A stretch of 10,843 nt of DNA from Chloroflexi bacterium RIFCSPLOWO2_02_FULL_71_16 (lineage in GTDB: Bacteria; Chloroflexota; Limnocylindria; P2-11E). A program made the translations under genes and the position numbers. The first letter of the stretch is position 1; every line of letters starts with the position of its first letter. Under the pieces are notes generated by a model. That model searched no databases, was not told the DNA's origin, and saw only the letters and a program-made list of their open reading frames with translations. The stretch spans positions 25,878 through 36,720 of the forward strand of contig MGON01000129.1 in the NCBI GenBank assembly GCA_001795345.1, in the 5' to 3' direction. Positions 1-6,685 of the stretch are shown one piece after another.

Positions 1-1340
1 CCGCCGATCCGACGAGCTGCCCCAAGTGCCGGTCCGACGACCTGCGCCAGGATCCCGACGTGCTCGACACGTGGTTCTCGAGCGCGCTCTGGCCGTTCAC
101 GACCCTGGGCTGGCCGGATCGGACCAAGGACCTCCAGCGCTTCTATCCGGGGACCGTGCTCGAGACCGGCTACGACATCATCTTCTTCTGGGTCGCCCGC
201 ATGATCGTCATGGGGATCTTCGAGATGGGCGACGTCCCCTTCCGCACCGTCTACCTCCACGGGCTCGTGCGTACCGGCGGGGAGAAGATGAGCAAGTCGA
301 AGGGGAACGTCGAGAGCCCGGTCGGCCTCATCGAGGAGTACGGCGCGGACGCCGTGCGCTTCGGCCTCGTGGTCGACACCGCGGCCGGCATGGACAGCCA
401 GCAGTCCGGCGCGAAGCTGGCGAACGCGCGCAACTTCGGGAACAAGCTCTGGAACATCGGACGGTTCGTCCTCCGGCAGCTGGAGGCGTACCCCGAGGCG
501 ACGGCGGGGCAGGCGCTGGACGAGAGGCCGTCCGGCGATCTGCACGAGGCCGAGCGGTGGATCCTGTCCCGGACGGAGCACGCCGCGGCCGAGGCGATGC
601 GCCTTCTCGACGCATACCTCTTCGGCGAGTACGCGCACTTCATGCAGCAGTTCGTCTGGGGCGAGCTCGCCGACGCGTATGTCGAGCTCGCGAAGGCCGG
701 ACTGCGTGACGAGCGCCGGCGAGCCTCGACGGTGCGCACACTGGCGTACGTGCTCGACCGCGCGCTGCGCCTCCTGCACCCGATCATGCCGTTCATCACC
801 GAGACCATGGCCCTCCAGCTCTGGAACGGCCGCCGGACGGTCCGCGGCGAGACTTCGCTCGTCGTCGCTCGCTGGCCCGCGGCCGGGGATCGGGACGAGG
901 CGCTCGAGGCGCGCTTCGGCCTCGCGCTCGACGTCGTGCGCGCCATCCGCAGCCTGCGCCAGGACGCCGGCATCGAGGCCCGCGAGCGCGTGGCCGCCAC
1001 CCTCGGCGGCGACGCCTCCATGGTGGCGTCGTCGCTCGACGCGGTCGCGGCCCTCGCGAACGCCGAGGTGACGCTCGGCACGGGCGACGGCCCCGCGACC
1101 GTGGTCCGCACCGTCGAGGTCCGCATCGCCACGCGGCGCGACCCCGCGGCGGAGCGCGCCAAGCTGGAGCGCGAGCTCGCGCACGCACGCGAGTCGCTGC
1201 GGCGGTCCGAGGAGCTGCTCGGCCGGTCCGATCTCACGACGAAGGCGCCGGCCAAGGTCGTCGAGACCGAGCGTGCCCGCCTCGCGGAGCGTCGCGAGCG
1301 TGTGCGCCTGCTCGAGGAGGGGATCCGCCGGCTGGGCTAA
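1..1340 (+). CDS. valS: Valyl-tRNA synthetase, C-terminal 445 residues (5' partial)
   Basis: Class I aminoacyl-tRNA synthetase that charges tRNA-Val with valine in the cytoplasm. The gene enters from the left edge (reading frame begins at base 3) and ends with TAA at 1338-1340. The visible part starts with a CPKC zinc-knuckle-like motif near the end of the editing/connective region. Next come the ValRS signature DVLDTWFSSALWPFTTLGWP and the segment FFWVARMIVMG. The KMSKS ATP-binding loop lies at bases 285-299. Then follow the helical anticodon-binding domain and a charged C-terminal coiled-coil arm of about 65 residues (from RDPAAERAKLERELAHA), as bacterial ValRS carries. The arm and the signature favour ValRS over IleRS or LeuRS. 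The N-terminal Rossmann half with the HIGH motif and most of the editing domain lie outside the window. The next gene begins 12 nt downstream on the same strand, so the two may share a transcript. Confidence 0.97.
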   Translation, partial: ADPTSCPKCRSDDLRQDPDVLDTWFSSALWPFTTLGWPDRTKDLQRFYPGTVLETGYDIIFFWVARMIVMGIFEMGDVPFRTVYLHGLVRTGGEKMSKSKGNVESPVGLIEEYGADAVRFGLVVDTAAGMDSQQSGAKLANARNFGNKLWNIGRFVLRQLEAYPEATAGQALDERPSGDLHEAERWILSRTEHAAAEAMRLLDAYLFGEYAHFMQQFVWGELADAYVELAKAGLRDERRRASTVRTLAYVLDRALRLLHPIMPFITETMALQLWNGRRTVRGETSLVVARWPAAGDRDEALEARFGLALDVVRAIRSLRQDAGIEARERVAATLGGDASMVASSLDAVAALANAEVTLGTGDGPATVVRTVEVRIATRRDPAAERAKLERELAHARESLRRSEELLGRSDLTTKAPAKVVETERARLAERRERVRLLEEGIRRLG

Positions 1341-1352
1341 CGTTCGGCCGCT

Positions 1353-2288
1353 GTGACCGCCGGACCGACCGCGAGCGGGCCCATCGGCTTCGCCAGCTTC
1401 CAGGAGCTGCAGACGGAGGTCTACCGGCGGCGCGACGCCGGCGACCGGGAGACCGCCCTCGAGCTGCTCGCGGCCGCGGGGCCGTCGTTCCCGGACCAGG
1501 CCGCGCACGTCTACCTCGCTCGCGTCCAGCTGTCGGCCGAGCTCGGGCGCATCGACGAGGCGATCCGGGTCTTCGCCGAGGCGCTGGGCGCGGGCTGCCG
1601 CTACCCGCTGCCGGTGCTGCGCGGCGAGACGTTCGCGGCACTGCACGACATCGTCGAGTTCGAGCGGCTCGAGCACATCGCGGCGATGCGCTACGACGCG
1701 GAGCTGGCGGCCTCGCGTCCCAAGCTCGTCGTTCGCGCTCCGAGCACGGGCGAGCCGCGTGGCACGCTGCTGGTCCTCCACGGCAACAACAGCCGCGCCG
1801 ACCGCACCGTGCCGTACTGGGAGCACACGCTCGAGCTCGGCTGGAGGCTCGCGCTCGCCCAGTCGGCGGAGATCTCGTTCACCCCCGGCATGTTCGTGTG
1901 GAACGACGGCGCCGCGGCCCACTCGCAGCTGCGCCGGCACCTGCGCGACCTCGAGGGTCGCGTGATGGCCTGCGGGTACTCGATGGGGGCGCTGCGCGCG
2001 CTCGAGCTGGGCGCGTCGGAGCCGGACCGCGTCGCCGGCGTCGTGGCGGTCGGCCCGTACTTCCCGCCTTCCGCGGTGCAGCCCCTCGCGGAGGCGCTAC
2101 GGGTGCCCGCCGCGATCGTCGTCGGGCGGCGCGATGAGCACGGCTGGCCGGGGTCGGAGGAGCTGGCGCGCCGCGTGGTGGCCGCGGGCCGCCGCGTCCA
2201 CCTCGACGTCCTCCCAGGTCAAGGCCATGGGTATCCGCCGGACATGGCCGCCGCTCTCGAGAAGGCGCTGCGCTTCCTCGAGGCCTGA
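1353..2288 (+). CDS. TPR-like / alpha/beta-hydrolase fold protein, substrate unknown
   Basis: A 311-residue protein starting at GTG 1353; no clear Shine-Dalgarno is visible, and coupling to valS, which ends 12 nt upstream, is plausible. Residues about 14-82 are helical and TPR-like (paired helices with alanine/leucine spacing, e.g. DRETALELLAAAG and GRIDEAIRVFAEALGAG). Residues about 125-311 form a serine hydrolase core: strand GTLLVLHGNN (His143-Gly144, oxyanion-hole region), nucleophile elbow GYSMG with Ser210, an acid candidate Asp261 in VVGRRDEHG, and His292 in GQGHGYP. The triad order and spacing fit an alpha/beta-hydrolase esterase or peptidase. I see no signal peptide, so it is probably cytoplasmic. 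The substrate cannot be told from sequence. The TPR-like part could bind a partner or form a lid. The fold call is firm; the TPR call is moderate because only one or two repeats are apparent. Confidence 0.85.
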   Translation: MTAGPTASGPIGFASFQELQTEVYRRRDAGDRETALELLAAAGPSFPDQAAHVYLARVQLSAELGRIDEAIRVFAEALGAGCRYPLPVLRGETFAALHDIVEFERLEHIAAMRYDAELAASRPKLVVRAPSTGEPRGTLLVLHGNNSRADRTVPYWEHTLELGWRLALAQSAEISFTPGMFVWNDGAAAHSQLRRHLRDLEGRVMACGYSMGALRALELGASEPDRVAGVVAVGPYFPPSAVQPLAEALRVPAAIVVGRRDEHGWPGSEELARRVVAAGRRVHLDVLPGQGHGYPPDMAAALEKALRFLEA

Positions 2289-2290
2289 AC

Positions 2291-2320
2291 GGAGGGACCG
2301 CCCTTGCGGGCGGTCCCTCC
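2291..2320. terminator. Perfect 13-bp hairpin between convergent genes, probable bidirectional terminator
   Basis: The left arm 2291-2303 (GGAGGGACCGCCC) and right arm 2308-2320 (GGGCGGTCCCTCC) are exact reverse complements separated by TTGC. The hairpin begins 2 nt after the stop codon of the hydrolase gene and ends 22 nt before the stop codon of the minus-strand substrate-binding protein gene, so it serves both convergent transcripts. In the minus-strand RNA the loop is GCAA closed by C-G, a stable GNRA tetraloop. Neither side has a clear U-tract, so it may act as a U-poor terminator or a 3'-end stabiliser, not a textbook intrinsic terminator. Confidence 0.8.
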
Positions 2321-2342
2321 AGTCAGTTCCCACGCGATCTCG

Positions 2343-3695
2343 TTACTGGTTTTCCTTCAGCGAATCGTTCGCTTTGCGGGTCGCGGTAGCGAGGGAGGTG
2401 TCGGGCGCCTCCTTCTTGGTCTGGACCTTGGTTATGGCCTCGAAGATCGCGTCGCGGACCTCCTGCCATCCGCGGATGCTCGGACCCGCGGCGCTGGTCG
2501 GCACGAGCGCGAAGGCCTGCGCCCCCTGGACGTCCGGTCCGGCCCAGTGCGCCTTCAGCGCGGCGTCCTCGAGCGCCGAGGCGCGTACGGGCATGTAGCT
2601 CGAGAGCACCGACCACTTCGCGGTCTGCTTCGCGTCGGTGAACCACTTGAGGAACTCCCAGACCGCCAGCTGCTTCTCCGGTGTGCTGCGGGTGATGGCG
2701 ATGACGCCGCCGAACTGGATCGTCCGCGACGGAGCCGTGCCGTTCGTCGGCATGCCGAAGAGGCTCCAGTTGATGGGCTTCTTGAAGGCCGCCTTGATGA
2801 ACGGACGGCCCGTGCTGGTACCGGTCGCGAAGAGGAGGTTGCCCTCGCCGAAGCGGTCCTGCCAGTCGAAGCCCTTCGGGACGTAGCAGAACTCCTCCTT
2901 GATGCAGCGGTCGTACATCTGCAGCATCTCGAGACCCTCGGCGCCGCCGAAGCCGACCTCGGTGGGTGACTTGAGGATGGAGCCGCCGCGCGTCAGGACG
3001 CCGGCGAGGAAGGCCTCGCTGCCCATCCCCGCCCAGCCCCAGCGCGTGACCTTGCCGTCGGCGCCGACGACCTTGGCCTTGCGCGACATCTCCTCGAACT
3101 CGGCCCACGTCTTGGGGTGCGCGCTGTAGCCGAGCTCCTTCAGGAGGTCCTCGTTCACCATCATGACCTCGAGGCTCTTGATGAACGGGAACGACAGGAT
3201 GCGGTCGCCGTACTGCGGGTACCTGTTCGAGTCGATGTACGGCTGGTAGATGTCCTTGAGGCTCTCAGGGGAAAGCCCGTTCTTCTTGGAGTTGATGTAC
3301 GGGTCCATCTCGACGATGATCCCGGCCCGCGCGTAGTCCGCGACCTGGTTCTCGACCGCCACGACGCCCTCGGGCACCGTCCCGGCCTGGATCGCGCCGA
3401 GCATCTTCTGGTAGATCTGCGTGTAGTTCCCCTGGAACTCGGGCTTGACGGTGACGCCCTTGCCGTTCGAGGAGTTGAACTCCTTGATCATCTCCTCGAA
3501 TCCCTTGGCCAGCGCGCCGCTCTGGTTGTGCCAGAGCGTGACCTGGACCGGTCCGGAGAGCGTGATGTCCGCATCGGTGGCCTGTTCCGTCGCCGTGGCC
3601 TGTGGCGCCGGAGATGCTCCGGTGGTGGGCGATGCCGGCGTGCACGCCGCGACGAGGAAGGCTGTGACCGCGAAGAGCGCGAGGAGCTTCCGCAT
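2343..3695 (-). CDS. ABC transporter substrate-binding lipoprotein, carbohydrate/glycerol-3-phosphate (UgpB-like) family 1
   Basis: A 450-residue extracellular solute-binding protein that would capture a sugar, oligosaccharide or glycerol-phosphate ligand and deliver it to the two permeases encoded just upstream. The N-terminus is a lipoprotein signal: MRKLL, a hydrophobic core, then lipobox VAAC with the lipidated Cys at residue 18. A low-complexity Thr/Ala/Pro/Ser linker (about 19-45) follows, typical of a tether to the outer membrane leaflet. The mature domain opens with VQVTLWHNQSG and continues with GFEEMIKEFN, as in family 1 sugar/UgpB-type binders. I chose ATG 3695 because it directly begins the signal peptide and is preceded by GGAGG at 3707-3711. 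An in-frame GTG at 3716 would add seven charged residues (MSEEKGY) before it and is less likely. The gap to the permease stop is 25 nt. The gene is last in its operon, which is uncommon for this component. The ligand cannot be assigned. Confidence 0.93.
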   Translation of the reverse strand: MRKLLALFAVTAFLVAACTPASPTTGASPAPQATATEQATDADITLSGPVQVTLWHNQSGALAKGFEEMIKEFNSSNGKGVTVKPEFQGNYTQIYQKMLGAIQAGTVPEGVVAVENQVADYARAGIIVEMDPYINSKKNGLSPESLKDIYQPYIDSNRYPQYGDRILSFPFIKSLEVMMVNEDLLKELGYSAHPKTWAEFEEMSRKAKVVGADGKVTRWGWAGMGSEAFLAGVLTRGGSILKSPTEVGFGGAEGLEMLQMYDRCIKEEFCYVPKGFDWQDRFGEGNLLFATGTSTGRPFIKAAFKKPINWSLFGMPTNGTAPSRTIQFGGVIAITRSTPEKQLAVWEFLKWFTDAKQTAKWSVLSSYMPVRASALEDAALKAHWAGPDVQGAQAFALVPTSAAGPSIRGWQEVRDAIFEAITKVQTKKEAPDTSLATATRKANDSLKENQ

Positions 3696-3706
3696 GTATC
3701 CCTTTT

Positions 3707-3711
3707 CCTCC
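3707..3711 (-). promoter_or_regulatory. Ribosome binding site of the substrate-binding protein gene
   Basis: On the minus strand this reads GGAGG, followed by an A/G-rich stretch and ATG at 3695 (11-nt spacer). It decides between the ATG at 3695 and the GTG at 3716, because the GTG lies upstream of this site. A strong independent site fits the need for excess binding protein relative to permeases. Confidence 0.65.
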
Positions 3712-3720
3712 GACACCGCG

Positions 3721-4575
3721 TTATCCGCGGATCCCGGTCCGCGCGACCCCTTCGATGAAGTAGCGCTGCGCGATGAGATAGACGACCAGCGTCGGCAGGA
3801 TCACGAACGTCGCTCCCGCCATGAGCAGATGGTACTGGGTGCCTGCCTCGCTACTGAAGGGCACGAGGGCGACCTGGATCGGTCTGATCTCGGGCGACGA
3901 CGTAACGAGCAGCGGCCACAGGAACGAGTTCCACGAGGCCAGGAAATTGAGCAGGGCGACGGTGATGAGCGCGGGGCGGACGAGGGGGAGCGCGACGCTC
4001 CAGAGGAACCTCACGTGTCCCGCGCCGTCGATCCGCGCGGCGTCCTGGAGCTCCTGCGGCACCGACATGAAGAACTGCCGCAGCAGGAAGATCGAGAAGA
4101 CGGAGGCCAGGAAGGGGACGATCTGGGCCTGGTAGGTGTTGTACCAGCCGAGGTACTTGGTGATGAGGACGAAGTTCGGGATGAGGGTCGCCTCGCTCGG
4201 GATGAAGATCGTGAGCAGGAATATCGCGAACAGCACGTTGCGTCCGCGGAAGCGCATGCGCGCGAACGCGTACGCGGCGAGCACCGCGGTGACGAGCGTG
4301 CCGAGGGTGGATACCGCCGCGATGCCGAGGGTGTTGGCGAACGACCGCGCCCAGAGAGTGGTCGGGAACTCCCAGGCCTGCTGCCAGTTCTCGAAGTGCC
4401 AGACGGTCGGCCAGAGGACCGGCGGGTACGACTGCGCCTCCGCGAAAGACTTGAACGAGGTCGTGACCATCCAGTAGAAGGGGAACGCCGTCAACACCGC
4501 CCCGGCGACGAGGATCAGGTGCTTCAGGGCGCCGGCGGCCAGCACCCGTGGAGGCACCCGTAGGGTCCTATCCAT
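3721..4575 (-). CDS. ABC transporter inner-membrane permease, MalG/UgpE type
   Basis: A 284-residue integral membrane subunit that pairs with the upstream permease to form the translocation channel of a carbohydrate-type ABC importer. Hydrophobic segments are visible at about 19-40, 80-104, 114-135, 150-170, 199-222 and 250-268, giving the six-helix MalG layout. The EAA loop that docks on the ATPase lies at about 175-200, with key residues ELQDAARIDGAG. The C-terminal end RYFIEGVARTGIRG resembles the usual 'YFVRGLTAGAVKG' ending of this family. The ATG at 4575 overlaps the end of the upstream permease gene by 8 nt, which implies translational coupling and equal production of the two subunits. 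The substrate cannot be inferred from the permease alone. Confidence 0.94.
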   Translation of the reverse strand: MDRTLRVPPRVLAAGALKHLILVAGAVLTAFPFYWMVTTSFKSFAEAQSYPPVLWPTVWHFENWQQAWEFPTTLWARSFANTLGIAAVSTLGTLVTAVLAAYAFARMRFRGRNVLFAIFLLTIFIPSEATLIPNFVLITKYLGWYNTYQAQIVPFLASVFSIFLLRQFFMSVPQELQDAARIDGAGHVRFLWSVALPLVRPALITVALLNFLASWNSFLWPLLVTSSPEIRPIQVALVPFSSEAGTQYHLLMAGATFVILPTLVVYLIAQRYFIEGVARTGIRG

Positions 4576-5602
4576 AGAACACCCGCCGTCCCAGCACGCG
4601 GAACTGGAAGATCGTGATGGCGACGACGATCAGCACGAAGATGAACGACATGGCCGCGCCCAGGCCGATCCCGTTCACGGCGGTCCGCTCGAAGAAGGTC
4701 TGGAAGATGAGCATCGGGACGTTGCGCGTGGTGTCCAGCGGCCCGCCGTTGGTGAGCACGAAGATCTGGCTGAAGGAGCGCATCGCACCGACGGTCGCGA
4801 GGACGAGCACGAAGAAGATCGTGGGTGAGAGCAGCGGGAGCGTGATCCTCAGGAAGATCTGGCGCTCGCCCGCGCCGTCGATCCGCGCGGCCTCGTAGAG
4901 CTCGCGGTCGACGTTCGTGAGGCCCGCCAGGAAGATGACGGTCTGGAACCCGATGAAGTGCCAGACCGTGAAGATCGACACGGCGACGAGGGCCAGGCTC
5001 GGCCCCGTCATCCAGCCCTGGAGCTCTAGGCCGAAGGCCGACCCGATCATTCCGAAGACGCCGTCCGGCTCGCGCAGCCACTCCTGGGCGGGTATGCCGA
5101 CGAGGCCGATGGCCCAGTTCAGCAGCCCGAAGTTCGCGTCGAACATCCACTCGAAGACGAGGGCCGCCGCCACGACCGACGTGATGTAAGGCATGAAGTA
5201 CACGACCCGGTAGGCGCCGCGTCCGGAGGTGCCCTGGTAGAGGACCACGGCGATGACCAGGGCCAGGAACATCTCGATCGGCACCGTGAGCAGGACGTAC
5301 CAGACGGTCACGCCGAGGGAGTTCATGAACTGCTCGAAGCGCGCGCCGGCCGGATCGAGGACCGCGCGGTAGTTGTCCAGCCCGGCGAAGCGCTCGTAGA
5401 TGATCCCCCAGCGGGTGAGGCTCATGAGGAATGCCGCGAACCCGGGAAGCACGTCGAAGACGCCGACCAGGATCACGGCGGGGAGCACGAAGAGGTACGC
5501 CTCGATGTGCTCGAAGAGGATCCGCCGGCGCCGCGCGTCGAGGCGCGAGGGCGCTGGCATGACCCCAGGGGTAGGGGCCCCTGTGCGCGTAGCGCCTGCC
5601 AC
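4568..5602 (-). CDS. ABC transporter inner-membrane permease, MalF/UgpA type
   Basis: First gene of the importer operon; 344 residues from GTG 5602, or 330 from ATG 5560. Hydrophobic segments lie at about 35-60, 96-122, 132-154, 202-229, 260-283 and 312-334. The EAA loop is at about 236-260 with core YEAARIDGAG, followed by the conserved LPLLSPT. The segment VLTNGGPLDTTRNVP is typical of MalF/UgpA subunits. The N-terminal extension before residue 27 is Arg/Pro/Ala-rich and likely cytoplasmic. Start choice is uncertain: the GTG at 5602 leaves only 22 nt to the divergent gene, whereas ATG 5560 leaves 64 nt and removes a low-complexity N-terminus without touching the first helix. No ATPase subunit is encoded nearby, so the pair may use a shared MsmK/UgpC-type ATPase encoded elsewhere (inference from the family). 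Confidence 0.93.
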   Translation of the reverse strand: MAGATRTGAPTPGVMPAPSRLDARRRRILFEHIEAYLFVLPAVILVGVFDVLPGFAAFLMSLTRWGIIYERFAGLDNYRAVLDPAGARFEQFMNSLGVTVWYVLLTVPIEMFLALVIAVVLYQGTSGRGAYRVVYFMPYITSVVAAALVFEWMFDANFGLLNWAIGLVGIPAQEWLREPDGVFGMIGSAFGLELQGWMTGPSLALVAVSIFTVWHFIGFQTVIFLAGLTNVDRELYEAARIDGAGERQIFLRITLPLLSPTIFFVLVLATVGAMRSFSQIFVLTNGGPLDTTRNVPMLIFQTFFERTAVNGIGLGAAMSFIFVLIVVAITIFQFRVLGRRVFYG

Positions 5603-5624
5603 CTTAGGCGATGATAGGTGCGCC
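5561..5624. promoter_or_regulatory. Short divergent control region between the importer operon and the fmdB-fha-rodA-pbpA operon
   Basis: Two transcription units diverge here with at most 64 nt between their starts. On the minus strand TATCAT (5611-5616) is close to the -10 consensus and would place a start site near 5604, only a couple of bases before GTG 5602 or about 44 nt before ATG 5560. An inverted pair CACCT (5600-5604) and AGGTG (5616-5620) surrounds it. The 10-bp palindrome AGGGGCCCCT lies at 5573-5582. I see no convincing -35 element on either strand. The AGGTG arm could also be a weak ribosome binding site for the zinc-ribbon gene at 5625, so the inverted repeat need not be an operator. 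Confidence 0.35.
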
Positions 5625-5927
5625 GTGCCGATCTACGACTACCGCTGCGATCACTGCGGCCACGCGTTCTCGATCGTCCAGTCGTACAAGGACGAGGCCC
5701 TGTCGGCATGCCCGAGCTGCGGCAAGCTCCCGCGCCGGGTGGTGACCGCTCCGGCGATCGTCTTCAAGGGTTCGGGGTGGTACAAGACCGACAGCCGCGC
5801 GTCCGCGCCCGCCGAGAAGGACGGCGCGAAGGCGACCGGCGGCGACGCGAAGCCCGCGAGCGGCGAGGCGAAGCCGGAGACCAAGAGCACCGACGCGAAG
5901 ACCGAGGCGAAGCCGGCCGCCTCCTGA
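5625..5927 (+). CDS. FmdB-family zinc ribbon protein
   Basis: A 100-residue protein starting at GTG 5625, chosen because it gives the canonical FmdB-family N-terminus MPIYDYRCDHCG; the frame stays open upstream but with no family similarity. Two CxxC pairs (Cys8/Cys11 and Cys29/Cys32) form a putative zinc ribbon, followed by the conserved motif FKGSGWYKTD at 47-56. Family members are annotated as putative regulatory proteins after FmdB of methylotrophs, but a biochemical role is not established. Residues about 57-100 are a disordered Lys/Ala/Glu tail with repeated AKP units (GDAKPAS, GEAKPET, TEAKPAA). A weak ribosome site AGGTG precedes the start by 4 nt. Its stop TGA overlaps the ATG of the next gene (TGATG), so it is translationally tied to the FHA and cell-wall genes. 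Confidence 0.9.
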   Translation: MPIYDYRCDHCGHAFSIVQSYKDEALSACPSCGKLPRRVVTAPAIVFKGSGWYKTDSRASAPAEKDGAKATGGDAKPASGEAKPETKSTDAKTEAKPAAS

Positions 5928-6682
5928 TGGAGCGCCTCGAGCGGATCGCGAGCATGGTCCTGGAAGGCTGGACCGCTCGGCTCTTCCGGACGCGGCTCCA
6001 GCCGGTGCAGATCGCGAAGCGGCTCATCCGCGCGATGGAATCCCGGCAGACGATCTCGCTCGCCAAGACGTTCGTGCCGAACTCGTACGTCGTGTCGCTC
6101 GGGCCGCGGGACTTCGCGCAGTTCGAGCCGTACCGCCGCAGTCTCGAGCGGGACCTCGCCGAGGCGATCCTCGGCGCGGCGCGGGAGCGCGGCTTCACGC
6201 TGCTTTCGTTCCCATCGGTCGAGATCGAGCGCGACGACGACGTTCCCTCGGGCGACGCGCGCGTGTCCTGCGCCCTCGTCGACGCCAGCGGTGACGAGGT
6301 GGCGCCGGGCTCGCCCGAGCTCGGGCACGTCGAGGCGGGGCACACCATGGTCCTCGACCGCGACGCGCTCCTCCACGAGCGGCCACGCGCCCCGAAGGCC
6401 TTTCTCGAGGTCCCGGCCGAGCGCCGGCGCTTCCCGCTCGGGCCGGAGCCGTTCGCCGTCGGCCGCGACCCCGAGAACGATCTCGTCCTCGACGACCGCC
6501 GCGTGTCGCGCCGCCACGCCGAGGTGCGCCTCCGGCTCGGCCGCTACACGCTCTATGACCTGCAGAGCACGAACGGCACCTTCGTTAACGGCCGGCGGGT
6601 GGCCGAGGTCGTCCTGTCCGACGGGGACGCCGTCCAGATCGGCGGGACCGAGCTCGTCCTGCGGCAGGAGGCGGGGGCCTAG
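5927..6682 (+). CDS. fhaA: FhaA-like protein: DUF3662 domain plus C-terminal FHA domain
   Basis: A 251-residue cytoplasmic signalling adaptor. Residues about 1-115 match the FhaA N-terminal domain (DUF3662), with the segments RLFRTRLQPVQIAKRLIRAM and FVPNSYVVSL. Residues about 172-248 are a forkhead-associated domain that binds phosphothreonine peptides: Gly179-Arg180 in VGRDPENDLVL, Ser194 and His197 in VSRRHAEV, and Asn216-Gly217-Thr218 in STNGTFVNGR, so all key binding residues are present. In mycobacteria FhaA binds phosphorylated MviN and regulates peptidoglycan synthesis downstream of PknB. The present protein is about half the length of mycobacterial FhaA because the long low-complexity linker between the two domains is missing. 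The start ATG 5927 shares its A with the upstream stop codon. The next gene starts 3 nt after its TAG. Confidence 0.92.
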   Translation: MERLERIASMVLEGWTARLFRTRLQPVQIAKRLIRAMESRQTISLAKTFVPNSYVVSLGPRDFAQFEPYRRSLERDLAEAILGAARERGFTLLSFPSVEIERDDDVPSGDARVSCALVDASGDEVAPGSPELGHVEAGHTMVLDRDALLHERPRAPKAFLEVPAERRRFPLGPEPFAVGRDPENDLVLDDRRVSRRHAEVRLRLGRYTLYDLQSTNGTFVNGRRVAEVVLSDGDAVQIGGTELVLRQEAGA

Positions 6683-6685
6683 CGC

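Noticed and set aside
251-1255. Minus-strand open frame of 334 codons opposite valS
   Set aside because: Ser/Arg-rich shadow of valS with no family features.
3445-4563. Plus-strand open frame of 372 codons opposite the importer genes
   Set aside because: Antisense shadow rich in charged residues, while the minus strand encodes a clear permease and binding protein.
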